A stretch of DNA of 64,000 nucleotides from DAOSCP01 sp035379625 (lineage in GTDB: Bacteria > Bacteroidota > Ignavibacteria > Ignavibacteriales > DAOSCP01), in NCBI GenBank assembly GCA_035379625.1, contig DAOSVM010000002.1:1-64000 (forward strand). Direction: 5' to 3'. The position numbers were made by a program, and so were the translations under genes. The notes beneath the pieces are model-generated. The model was not told where the DNA came from and made no database searches. It saw only the letters and a list, made by a program, of their open reading frames with translations. Positions within the stretch are counted from its first letter, which is position 1. The number at the start of each line of letters is the position of its first letter. Positions 16,230 through 24,502 of the stretch are shown here, in pieces.

Positions 16230-18207
16230 ATTTACAGGGAATGGTAAAGGTTTACCTGAAAATGCTTATCGTAAACTTAATCCAGGTGAGACATATACAC
16301 CTATAATGTTACCAGAAAAAACATATCCAGAAATTACTTTGTGGTCTGTTCTTTGGGGACTTTTAATGTCTGTGATTTTTTCTGCTGCTGCTGCTTATCT
16401 TGGCTTAAAAATAGGACAAGTTTTTGAAGCCGCAATTCCAATTGCTATAATTGCCGTTGGGCTAGCGCAGGTTGCTAAAAGAAAAGATAGTTTAGGTGAA
16501 AATGTTATAATTCAATCAATAGGAGCAAGTTCAGGGGTAATTGTTGCTGGTGCTATTTTTACAATACCAGCTTTGTATATATTAAACTTAAATGTAAGTT
16601 TTTATCAAGTATTTCTTTCATCTTTATTAGGTGGATTTTTAGGAATTTTATTCCTAATCCCGTTTAGAAAATATTTTGTACAAGAAATGCACGGTGAATT
16701 TCCTTTCCCAGAGGCTACAGCTACTACTGAAGTATTAGTTGCAGGGGAAAAAGGAGGAAACCAAGCCAAAGTTTTAATTGCAAGTGGTTTAATCGGTGGT
16801 TTGTATGATTTTGTTATTGCCACTTTTGGGGCCTGGTCTGAAGTTTTTACAACTCGTGTTTTCAATTGGGGACAAGAACTAGCTGAAAAATGGAATATAG
16901 TTTTTAAAATTAATGTTGGTGCTGCTGTAATGGGATTAGGATATATTGTTGGACTTAAATATGCTGCTATTATCGTTGCAGGTTCATTTTTATCTTGGTA
17001 TGTCTTAATTCCAGTTGTTACATTTATTGGCCAGAATATGACAACACCGCTTGGACCTGGTATTACTAAAGTGATTGCGGATATGTCTGCTGAAGAAATT
17101 TTTAGAGCATATGTTCGTCAAATCGGTATTGGCGGTATTGCAATGGCTGGAATTATAGGAATTATCAGAAATTCAAAAGTTATAAAACAAGCTGTTGGCA
17201 TAGTTGCAAATGAAATCAAGGGTGGCAAAGACGTATCGAATAACAACGTTCTTAGAACACAAAAAGATTTACCAATGTCTTTTGTTGCTGGTGCTATTTT
17301 ATTAACAATGGTATTAGTTTTTATCTTCTTCCATTTTGGCGTTGTCAATGGTAATTTAACACACTCTATTGTTGGACTTTTACTTGTTATGATAATATCT
17401 TTTCTCTTTACAACCGTTGCAGCTAATGCTATTGCAATTGTTGGAACAAATCCAGTTTCGGGAATGACACTTATGACATTGATTTTAGGTTCAATAATTA
17501 TGGTTTCTGTAGGCTTGAATGGTAACGCTGGAATGACTGCAGCTCTTATAATAGGTGGTGTTGTATGTACGGCACTCTCAATGGCAGGTGGTTTTATTAC
17601 AGATTTGAAAATTGGTTATTGGCTTGGTTCATCACCATATAAACAACAATCATTAAAATTTGCTGGAACATTAGTGGCAGCTGCAACCGTAAGCGGTGTA
17701 ATTTATATTTTGAATAAAACTTACGGATTTTCGGGCACTGGCTCACTCGTTGCTCCACAAGCTAACGCAATGGCTGCAGTTATTCAGCCTTTAATGTCAA
17801 ATCAACCAGTTCCTTGGGCGCTTTATATTGCTGGTGCTTTCATATCATTACTTTTAACAATGATTGGCGTCCCAGCGCTCGCTTTCGCTCTTGGTATGTT
17901 TATTCCACTTGAGCTTAACACACCATTGCTAATTGGTGGTTTGATTGCTCATTATGTTTCTACAAGAAGTGATAATCCAAAGTTGAACAACGCTCGCAGA
18001 GAAAGAGGAACTTTAATCGCATCTGGTTTTATTGCTGGTGGTGCTTTGATGGGGGTTATTAGTGCAATTTTACGTTTTGCCGGATTTAACTGGGTAAATA
18101 ACGAATGGTTTGAATCACACGCAGCAGAATTGTTAGGTCTGTTAGCTTTCATAGCTTTATGTATATATATGATTTGGGATAGTCTTCGTGCAAAAGTTGA
18201 AGACTAA
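16222..18207 (+). CDS. OPT-family oligopeptide transporter
   Basis: An inner-membrane transporter of 661 residues with about 15 hydrophobic segments. The family segments LYxGLKIGQ-like AYLGLKIGQVFEAAIP, HGEFPFPEATATTEVL and the C-terminal RSDNPKLNNARRERG are visible. Bacterial OPT members import small peptides or metal chelates. Translational overlap with the CstA-type gene and linkage to rpoN suggest joint use in peptide and amino-acid scavenging. A terminator follows at once. Substrate is inferred from the family only. Confidence 0.9.
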   Translation: MSEFTGNGKGLPENAYRKLNPGETYTPIMLPEKTYPEITLWSVLWGLLMSVIFSAAAAYLGLKIGQVFEAAIPIAIIAVGLAQVAKRKDSLGENVIIQSIGASSGVIVAGAIFTIPALYILNLNVSFYQVFLSSLLGGFLGILFLIPFRKYFVQEMHGEFPFPEATATTEVLVAGEKGGNQAKVLIASGLIGGLYDFVIATFGAWSEVFTTRVFNWGQELAEKWNIVFKINVGAAVMGLGYIVGLKYAAIIVAGSFLSWYVLIPVVTFIGQNMTTPLGPGITKVIADMSAEEIFRAYVRQIGIGGIAMAGIIGIIRNSKVIKQAVGIVANEIKGGKDVSNNNVLRTQKDLPMSFVAGAILLTMVLVFIFFHFGVVNGNLTHSIVGLLLVMIISFLFTTVAANAIAIVGTNPVSGMTLMTLILGSIIMVSVGLNGNAGMTAALIIGGVVCTALSMAGGFITDLKIGYWLGSSPYKQQSLKFAGTLVAAATVSGVIYILNKTYGFSGTGSLVAPQANAMAAVIQPLMSNQPVPWALYIAGAFISLLLTMIGVPALAFALGMFIPLELNTPLLIGGLIAHYVSTRSDNPKLNNARRERGTLIASGFIAGGALMGVISAILRFAGFNWVNNEWFESHAAELLGLLAFIALCIYMIWDSLRAKVED

Positions 18208-18224
18208 ATTATTTGAAAAACAGC

Positions 18225-18249
18225 AAGACTGTCAAAAATTGGCAGTCTT
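18225..18249 (+). terminator. Terminator of the rpoN-transporter operon
   Basis: AAGACTG pairs with CAGTCTT, with two extra inner pairs, followed by a run of nine T. Confidence 0.9.
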
Positions 18250-18275
18250 TTTTTTTATTAAAATTTTCATACTAT

Positions 18276-18347
18276 TTAGCTCAGACAGTATAAGCTTAGC
18301 CCACGTGCGGCTGCGCCGCACGTGGGCAGCGGGCCGGAACGGCCCGC
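18276..18347 (+). repeat. Solitary long-type end of the dispersed repeat family, copy C
   Basis: TTAGCTCAGACAGTATAAGC is followed by a 12-bp perfect stem at 18300-18326 and a GCGGGCC/GGCCCGC hairpin at 18329-18347. It is nearly identical over 70 bases to the right end of element B read on the other strand. No facing partner end was found in the next 1.2 kb. Confidence 0.75.
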
Positions 18348-18597
18348 AAAAAATAAATTAAATATCAATCACAAATTATCACCGCTACTTTCCACTAACT
18401 CTATAAATCAAATAGTATTTAATCTTAAACAAAAATTACCATAATCATATCATAAATTTGCTATTTGTATACACATAAAAAAAACAATTTTAACCACATC
18501 TAAAATGATTCTAATAAAATTCAAAAAAATTATAAATGATTAAAAATCATTAATATCTTAAAAAACATAATTGAAAAACTTTAACATATTTAGTTAA

Positions 18598-18759
18598 TTA
18601 CATATAAACTATGATAATAAAAAACTCTCATATTATTTTCAGATTACAATTTATTTCCAAATTCTACTTCCAGACCTCCTCGGCTTAGGTAAATCCGTTT
18701 CAAGAGGCTACGGAACGATAAAAAAAATAAATAATGTAATTATAAAGACATTTAATTAA
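18598..18759 (+). pseudogene. Possible C-terminal remnant of a Cas6-type CRISPR RNA endonuclease
   Basis: This open frame has no start codon of its own and encodes, at 18667-18720, LPDLLGLGKSVSRGYGTI. That glycine pattern (GLGKSVSxGaG, a = aromatic) resembles the C-terminal RAMP loop of Cas6 proteins. The stretch is much more GC-rich than its surroundings, unlike random intergenic sequence. Nothing else of such a gene, and no CRISPR array, is visible nearby. The reading is from pattern memory only. Confidence 0.3.
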
Positions 18760-19091
18760 GTCTTAATTATTTTAACATTTAATCACATCTATAACTAATT
18801 TATCTTTTATAAAACAATCTTATTTGATATAAAAAATTAAGTTAAATAATAAAATATTGTTTATTAAAATTTACAATATCATTAACTTAAAAAGTTAGAT
18901 GAAGTATTGAAAAATTAGCGAATAATTTATAGAAATATAATATAAAACTTATAATATAAATTATATAATAACTAAAATTAATCAATATGTAAAATATTGG
19001 TATGAATTATTTTTTAACTTGCAAAAATTAAATATAATTTTATCTTTTAATATGAAACTATTATACTAATTTACAATGTAATCTAAACGAA

Positions 19092-19105
19092 TTTAGGGCC
19101 CTAAA
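19092..19105. repeat. 14-bp palindrome upstream of the 28-codon ORF
   Basis: TTTAGGGCCCTAAA is a perfect palindrome with a GC core in AT-rich sequence, about 70 bases before the strong ribosome binding site at 19163. It could be a repressor or activator site for the gene that once stood here. Confidence 0.35.
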
Positions 19106-19175
19106 ATACATACATCGCTGGTAATATTATATCTTATAGGAGTAGAAATATTTACTAACAATAGGAGGAGCTGAA

Positions 19176-19262
19176 ATGAACGCTATAAATTCAGCTGATA
19201 CCGTTTTTGTAATTTTTTCAACAGCTCAAGAGGGTAGAGATGCTCTTCAATATAACGACTAG
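19176..19262 (+). pseudogene. 28-codon ORF resembling an Amt start fused to a P-II (GlnK) end
   Basis: A near-perfect AGGAGG (19163-19170) precedes ATG. The first half, MNAINSADTVFVIFSTA, resembles the start of ammonium transporters (INSADT, then a hydrophobic stretch). The second half, QEGRDALQYND, resembles the C-terminal tail of P-II proteins (TGxxGxDAL). amt and glnK are commonly adjacent in that order, so an internal in-frame deletion would give exactly this product. A terminator hairpin survives downstream. Alternatives are a genuine small protein or an assembly join. Family assignment is by motif memory. Confidence 0.4.
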
Positions 19263-19329
19263 AAGGAAAACTACAATAATAAGATTTTTTATCCGTTGGT
19301 CTGATATTATTAATTAAAATTGTAATTCA

Positions 19330-19386
19330 GTAAAGCATTGCAGACTCATTACTTTTGTGATTCCTAATGTAGTGGGTCTGCTTTAC
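19330..19386 (+). terminator. Terminator-like hairpin after the 28-codon ORF
   Basis: GCAGACTCATTAC (19340-19352) pairs with GTAGTGGGTCTGC (19369-19381) with two G-T pairs. Outer GTAAA/TTTAC extends the stem. ATCATTTTTGTTT follows. Confidence 0.7.
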
Positions 19387-19504
19387 ATCATTTTTGTTTA
19401 TAGCTAATATGTTAATAAAGAATCATTCTAATATGGTAAATTATTATAAGTTATTGTTTATTTAACACATTTATCCATAAGTAATAGCAGTATATAAAAA
19501 AAAA

Positions 19505-19518
19505 GGCAATTACTTGCC
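19505..19518 (-). terminator. Terminator of the PfkB kinase operon
   Basis: On the minus strand GGCAA-GTAA-TTGCC is followed by nine T. Confidence 0.85.
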
Positions 19519-19525
19519 CTTATAC

Positions 19526-20482
19526 TTAAAAAATAGTATTCATTTTCTGCCCAATAGTTTCAACTTTGATATTTTCAAAATTAAAGTTTTCTAATTCACT
19601 TTTTGTTATATTACACACTTCAATTCTTTGTGCGTTAAGTGTACCGAGTGCCATCCCGAATTTTAAAGATTCTGTAAATGGATGTGAGTTTGTTATTCCG
19701 TAAAGTATTCCCGCAACTAATGCGTCACCACTACCTGTAGGATGAATTTCATCTATTTGTGGTGGATAGAATTTATATTTAAAACCAAAATGATTTACAT
19801 ATGTTGGCTTCCCGCCATCCGTTATAACAGATATTTTTATTCCTTTGTTGTATAGTTCATCAGTAAAATTTAATATTTCTTCATCTGATTGTAAATTTAA
19901 TTTCAGAGAGCTATTGATTTCATCTAAATTATTATGAAGTATATCAGGTTGTAACTCAATCGCATCTCTTAAGTGACCGCCGTGACTATCTAAAACAGTT
20001 AATTTATCATTTTCTTTTGCTTTTTCAATTCCATATTTTATGATATCAAACACATTAGGCGAGCTTAAACTTCCTGATAAAACTAAAATATTACAATTTT
20101 GTATTGCTTTTTCAAGTTTTATCTTCATTTCTTCAATTTCGTTCGCTTCAATCTTATACTTGCTCTCCATTACAGTAGAGATATTTTTTTTTACTTCGTC
20201 TATAATTACACAAGCTTCTCTGGTTTGAGCTTTTGTATACGTTGGCACAAAATTAATTTTCTCTTCAATAAGTTTTTTTCTGATTATTTTTCCATTTTCA
20301 CCGCCGATAAAAAGAAAAGATTGGTTTTGGATATCCAATAAATTTAATTGTCTAGATATGTTAATTCCTTTTCCGCCAACTGAATAAACTATGTTATCAA
20401 CTCTATGAGTTTTGTTTAATGTGAAATTATTACAATAATATTTCTTTTCTAATAACGAATTTAATGTTACAACAACTATCAT
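19526..20482 (-). CDS. PfkB-family 1-phosphofructokinase-like hexose kinase
   Basis: A ribokinase-fold sugar kinase of 318 residues. The N-terminal substrate motif GGKGIN is at residues 36-41 and the anion-hole/catalytic motif GSGD (for the usual GAGD) is near residue 246 in HPTGSGDALVAG, with Asp kept as the base. Overall it fits the FruK/LacC group, which phosphorylates fructose 1-phosphate or tagatose 6-phosphate. It lies 14 bases downstream of the GWxTD gene and probably shares its transcript. No PTS genes are near, so the substrate remains open. Confidence 0.87.
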   Translation of the reverse strand: MIVVVTLNSLLEKKYYCNNFTLNKTHRVDNIVYSVGGKGINISRQLNLLDIQNQSFLFIGGENGKIIRKKLIEEKINFVPTYTKAQTREACVIIDEVKKNISTVMESKYKIEANEIEEMKIKLEKAIQNCNILVLSGSLSSPNVFDIIKYGIEKAKENDKLTVLDSHGGHLRDAIELQPDILHNNLDEINSSLKLNLQSDEEILNFTDELYNKGIKISVITDGGKPTYVNHFGFKYKFYPPQIDEIHPTGSGDALVAGILYGITNSHPFTESLKFGMALGTLNAQRIEVCNITKSELENFNFENIKVETIGQKMNTIF

Positions 20483-20496
20483 TTTTCTCCTTAAAT

Positions 20497-21777
20497 TTAT
20501 GGCCTAAATTTTGTCCAATCGCCGTAATTTGGGTAAATAAGTCTATATTCACCAAATCCACTTTCATCAACAAAATAAAATGTATAATTATATTGATAAT
20601 AACTCCAAACTTCATACGGTTTGGTATCAAACTCGAATGGATGCCTTTCAATATTATCAGGTGGACCAAGTAAAATATAAATCATTCCAAAATCGGTTTT
20701 CCAGCCTTCTCGATATGTCGAAAAATTTGAATTTGCAAATGCTACACGTTGGTAATAAATATTAAAAATTTCATTTTCTTCTGTACCGGGAGTTGGATCT
20801 TTCTTCTTCCAAAATTCTGTAAATAGTCTTTTCTTTTCTTCTTCATTTTTTGCATTGAGCATTTCACTAATTTCACTGCTAGATGCAATATAAGCCATTT
20901 GCTCAATTGCTTTATTTAAATCTGTTATGTTTACTGGCATTCCCGACCAATATGATGTAAAAACCTTAAACGATTTTGTTTTTAATTTTCTAACGGTATC
21001 TTCTATATCAATTTCTAATCTATATGTACCTAATGTAAGATTTTTGAAGTCGATTTTCTTTAAAAGTTGATTTTTACCTTTTTGTAAATTTATATTTTCT
21101 CTCAAATTAAGTATCATTTCGTCAGTTTTTTTATCGAATTTAAAAATAGAATAATTTATAGTGGCAAAAATACTCGTATCACTATATATTTCAAAATAAA
21201 AAGGAATTATGTTTTTAGATGATAATATATTTCTTGTTATGTTTGGCAGAATTTTATTTTCGCTTACTTGATTTACAAACATTATATCACTTAAAGAAAG
21301 TGAAGGATTTAGAATTCTAACTGTATATTTATCTTCATAATAAAGATTTTTCTTTGTTTCTTGATCTTCTATATTGCAAATAAATGTATAATTTCCAGGT
21401 GAAAGAAGAAAACTTTTATTGCTTATCATTATATTATTTTGATTTGTTGTTGAGTTAAAATCCTGAACTTTAATTGTTTCATACCATGATTTTTCCTGCA
21501 GAAGATTTTTCTTATCTTCATCATATATACTAAAATCGACTCTATATTTTGCTTCGTATAAATTACCTTTTTTAATAAATCTTACTTGAGTGTATGGAAC
21601 TGTTATATATAGTTCTAATTTATTCTTCTTTCCATCATAAAAATAGTTAAATATGTCATAATAAAACTTTGGATTGCTTAAATTTTGATAATAACTATTT
21701 TTTTCCTGAGAAAATAAATTATTCCCGTTTATTAAAATAATGATAATGTAAAGAATCATCTTTTTTGCTATATTCAT
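20497..21777 (-). CDS. Exported GWxTD-domain protein
   Basis: A protein of about 426 residues with an N-terminal signal peptide ending near the Ser-Gln in LFSQ. The ATG at 21777 is chosen because it places the hydrophobic stretch at the very N-terminus; an upstream ATG at 21831 would add 18 charged residues. The middle is beta-rich. The C-terminus holds the GWxTD signature (GWKTDFGMIYILLGPPD) and ends in a tyrosine-rich strand region (PYEVWSYYQYNYTFYFVD). The domain occurs widely in Ignavibacteria, Chlorobi and Bacteroidota, and its function is not known. Periplasmic or outer-membrane location is inferred. Confidence 0.88.
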   Translation of the reverse strand: MNIAKKMILYIIIILINGNNLFSQEKNSYYQNLSNPKFYYDIFNYFYDGKKNKLELYITVPYTQVRFIKKGNLYEAKYRVDFSIYDEDKKNLLQEKSWYETIKVQDFNSTTNQNNIMISNKSFLLSPGNYTFICNIEDQETKKNLYYEDKYTVRILNPSLSLSDIMFVNQVSENKILPNITRNILSSKNIIPFYFEIYSDTSIFATINYSIFKFDKKTDEMILNLRENINLQKGKNQLLKKIDFKNLTLGTYRLEIDIEDTVRKLKTKSFKVFTSYWSGMPVNITDLNKAIEQMAYIASSSEISEMLNAKNEEEKKRLFTEFWKKKDPTPGTEENEIFNIYYQRVAFANSNFSTYREGWKTDFGMIYILLGPPDNIERHPFEFDTKPYEVWSYYQYNYTFYFVDESGFGEYRLIYPNYGDWTKFRP

Positions 21778-21895
21778 AATAAAAATTCTTATTTTTAATT
21801 TTAATTTATAATAATTTCGATTTTTATTCAAATAAATTTGAATTTGAACAATTTAAATACTAAAAGTTGTTTCATTAATAAAGATAAGGAAAATT

Positions 21896-23005
21896 TTGTT
21901 AACAACTATTCTATTTTTTATTACTATTCTTACAATATATAGCTTATTGAATTATATAGTATATAAGATATATTTGCATTTTTATGATTTATTTAAATTT
22001 AAGAAATATATCGTTTTTACAATTATATTTTTAAGTTTACAATATCCTTTAAGTAGATTTCTAAATTCTTACAAAATTAGCACTCTATTTGAATTTGTTG
22101 GCGTATTATGGTTTATCTTTATAATTCATATTTTTTTTGTAAGTCCATTTATTTATTTTTCAAAGAAATTTATACCAATTATTCAACAAAATAAAAGAAA
22201 ATTTATGAGTTTTATAACCATTGGAATTATAGTATTTCTTTTGTACGGAAATTCTAATTTTAATGATACAAAAGTACAAAATGTTTATATAACAATAAAT
22301 AAAAAAACGAATATCGATTCATTAAACATTGTTTTTATTTCAGATATTCATCTTGGAAATTTAGTAACACCAGAAAAATTAAATGAAAAAATTAAAATTA
22401 TTAATCATTTAAATCCGGATATTGTTGCTATTGGTGGAGATTTATTCGATTATGGAATTAATTCCGTGGATACTATAAAATTAAAGCAGGTTCTAAAAAA
22501 AATAAAATCGAAATATGGTATTTATTTTGTTAACGGAAATCATGATTTATTCTCGTCTAACGATAAAATATTAAATGTTGTAAAAAATAGCAATATCACA
22601 GTTTTAATTGATACATTTATCAACGTACAAAATTCATTTTATATTGTTGGTAGGCAAGATAGATCAATTATGCGTTCTGATAAGCAAAGAAAACCTTTAA
22701 AACAAATTATCAAAACTTTAGATAAAACAAAACCAATTATCGTTTTAGACCATCAACCGGTTGATATTGATGAAACAATCAAGAATAATATCGACTTACA
22801 ACTTTCAGGGCATACTCACCACGGACAATTTTTCCCAATAACAGAAGTTGTTAAAGCAATTTATAAAGTAAGTTGGGGATATTTGAAACAAAATAATACT
22901 AATATTTATGTTTCTTCTGGTTTGTTTGGTTGGGGACCACCAATTAGAACAGGCAGTAATTCTGAAATTGTATTTTTAAAAATAAAATTTGGAGGGATAA
23001 AATGA
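21896..23005 (+). CDS. Membrane-anchored calcineurin-like metallophosphoesterase
   Basis: Three to four hydrophobic segments occupy residues 1-120. A phosphoesterase domain follows, with all metal-binding motifs: DIH (150-152), GGDLFD near 179, GNHD near 213 and GHTHHG near 302. The layout matches YkuE/YaeI-like enzymes, some of which act on phospholipid head groups. The TTG start is supported by AAGGAA seven bases upstream. The product overlaps the AhpD-like gene by 4 bases. The active site probably faces the periplasm or membrane surface. Substrate is unknown. Confidence 0.88.
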   Translation: MLTTILFFITILTIYSLLNYIVYKIYLHFYDLFKFKKYIVFTIIFLSLQYPLSRFLNSYKISTLFEFVGVLWFIFIIHIFFVSPFIYFSKKFIPIIQQNKRKFMSFITIGIIVFLLYGNSNFNDTKVQNVYITINKKTNIDSLNIVFISDIHLGNLVTPEKLNEKIKIINHLNPDIVAIGGDLFDYGINSVDTIKLKQVLKKIKSKYGIYFVNGNHDLFSSNDKILNVVKNSNITVLIDTFINVQNSFYIVGRQDRSIMRSDKQRKPLKQIIKTLDKTKPIIVLDHQPVDIDETIKNNIDLQLSGHTHHGQFFPITEVVKAIYKVSWGYLKQNNTNIYVSSGLFGWGPPIRTGSNSEIVFLKIKFGGIK

Positions 23006-23352
23006 AAAGTACAATAAGCGAAACAAAACAATATCGTTTAGATATGAACGAAAAAATTTTAAATTGTGGAAATAGCGATTTCAAAAAATTTTTTGCACTT
23101 GATACAAAGGCTTATCATCAAGGAGCACTTGATGCTAAAACAAAAGAGTTAATGGGGCTTGTTGGATCAATGGTTTTAAGATGTAATGATTGTATATTCT
23201 ATCATATCGATAGAGCAATTCAAGAAGGGGCTACAAAAGAAGAACTATATGAAACAATGAATATTGCCTTAATTATTGGTGGATCAATTGTTATTCCACA
23301 TCTTAGATTTGGTTTTGAAATGATGGATAAATTATTTAATGGAGAAGATTAA
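23002..23352 (+). CDS. Carboxymuconolactone decarboxylase / AhpD-family protein
   Basis: A 116-residue all-helical protein. CNDC at residues 61-64 followed by His68 gives the CX2CX3H redox motif of AhpD-type alkylhydroperoxidases. The family also includes proteins of unknown substrate. Its start overlaps the phosphoesterase stop (ATGA), and the radical SAM gene begins right after its own stop, so the three genes form a tight operon. A role in peroxide or thiol chemistry is inferred from the motif. Confidence 0.88.
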   Translation: MKSTISETKQYRLDMNEKILNCGNSDFKKFFALDTKAYHQGALDAKTKELMGLVGSMVLRCNDCIFYHIDRAIQEGATKEELYETMNIALIIGGSIVIPHLRFGFEMMDKLFNGED

Positions 23353-24375
23353 TTGATTAAGTTTTTTCAACAATTTGAACTTGGAATTATTAAATACTTA
23401 AATCTTAAACGAATTTTTAATTTATTAAAAGTTTTCACATCCTATTATCTGTCAAATCTAACAAATAGAGTTATAGTTTGGGGTGGTCCTTATTCAGCAA
23501 CAATTGAACCTACAAATAGATGTAACTTAAAGTGTCCAGAATGCCCTTCAGGTTTAGGGATTTTAACTCGTCCATTGGGTTTAATTTCATTAGAAGAATT
23601 TGAAAATTATGTTAAGAAAATAAGTGATACAGTATTTTATTTACAACTATTTTTTCAAGGTGAACCTCTCATTAATAACAATCTTGATAAATTTATTGAA
23701 ATAGCTCATAAATATAAAATGTATGTTTCAATATCCACAAATGCTACTATATTAACTGAAGATAAAGCTAAGAAATTAATAGATGCTAAAATTGATAAAA
23801 TTATTTTTTCAATTGATGGAATGGATGAAGAAACGTACCAAATTTATCGAGTTGGTGGTAGTTTTGAGAAAGCTTTTAATGGCTTTTTAACAATGCTTGA
23901 ATTAAAGAATAAAAATAAAACTCGATATCCATATATAGAATTTCAGTTTATTGTTATGAAACAAAATGAGCATCAAATTAAAAAAGTTTTGAAACTCAAA
24001 GAATTAAAAGGTTTAAATAAAGTAACCTTAAAAACAATGCAAGTTTATTCCAAACAAGATGCAGAACACTTCCTTCCTTCAGATGAAAAGTTCAGAAGAT
24101 ATGTTATTGATGATGGCGTATTGAAAATTAAAGGTAAATTCAAAAACCGATGTTTTGCCGTTTGGAGAACAATTGTTATAACCTGGGATGGTAATGTTGT
24201 TTCTTGTTGTTTTGATAAAGATGCTTTTACAAATATGGGAAAATTAAAGCTAAGTAATGCTAACGATGTATGGAAAGGGAAAAAATTTTATCATTTTCGT
24301 AGAGCTATTCAACAAAATAGAGCTAAAATTCCGATTTGTAGAAATTGTACCGAAGGAGTAAAAATTAATATTTAG
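23353..24375 (+). CDS. Radical SAM/SPASM-domain protein
   Basis: The 4Fe-4S cluster cysteines Cys57, Cys61 and Cys64 (CNLKCPEC) open a radical SAM barrel, and the C-terminal SPASM region has further cysteines (RCFAVW, SCCFDKD, CRNC) for auxiliary clusters. Length is 340 residues. The TTG start lies directly after the stop of the AhpD-like gene with GGAG upstream. Such proteins modify peptides, RNA or small molecules. No precursor peptide gene is apparent next to it. The inverted repeat at 24368 overlaps its stop codon. Confidence 0.88.
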   Translation: MIKFFQQFELGIIKYLNLKRIFNLLKVFTSYYLSNLTNRVIVWGGPYSATIEPTNRCNLKCPECPSGLGILTRPLGLISLEEFENYVKKISDTVFYLQLFFQGEPLINNNLDKFIEIAHKYKMYVSISTNATILTEDKAKKLIDAKIDKIIFSIDGMDEETYQIYRVGGSFEKAFNGFLTMLELKNKNKTRYPYIEFQFIVMKQNEHQIKKVLKLKELKGLNKVTLKTMQVYSKQDAEHFLPSDEKFRRYVIDDGVLKIKGKFKNRCFAVWRTIVITWDGNVVSCCFDKDAFTNMGKLKLSNANDVWKGKKFYHFRRAIQQNRAKIPICRNCTEGVKINI

Positions 24376-24399
24376 TTATTTAGCAAAATAACTAAATAT
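24368..24399. repeat. 14-bp perfect inverted repeat over the radical SAM stop codon
   Basis: ATATTTAGTTATTT and AAATAACTAAATAT flank AGCA. The outer half-site ATATTTAG/CTAAATAT is the same as in the palindrome at 24454. There is no T-run, so a protein site is more likely than a terminator. Confidence 0.5.
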
Positions 24400-24453
24400 A
24401 TAATGCGTTGATATACAATAAGATAATAAATTTATTTTGATTTTTAAAAAAAA

Positions 24454-24485
24454 ATATTTTTATATTTAGCTAAATATAAAAATAT
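24454..24485. promoter_or_regulatory. 32-bp perfect palindrome, candidate ArsR operator
   Basis: The two 16-base halves ATATTTTTATATTTAG and CTAAATATAAAAATAT are exact complements. The palindrome ends 17 bases before the permease start of the arsenic cluster, whose second gene is an ArsR-type repressor. Position and symmetry suit autoregulation by a dimeric winged-helix protein. Binding is inferred. Confidence 0.55.
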
Positions 24486-24502
24486 ATTATGGAGCTAACA
24501 AA

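Larger units (their letters stand above)
18348..19525. other. 1.2 kb gap without intact genes
   Basis: Very AT-rich sequence. Three islands stand out by higher GC: a possible Cas6 relic near 18660-18720, a GGGCCC palindrome near 19098, and a 28-codon ORF with a strong ribosome binding site at 19176. The terminator of the downstream kinase gene is at its right edge. The rest shows no ORF with coding character. Confidence 0.7.

Noticed and set aside
18348..19525. CRISPR array beside the Cas6-like remnant
   Set aside because: No repeated 28-37 base unit with regular spacers is present in the gap or elsewhere in the window.
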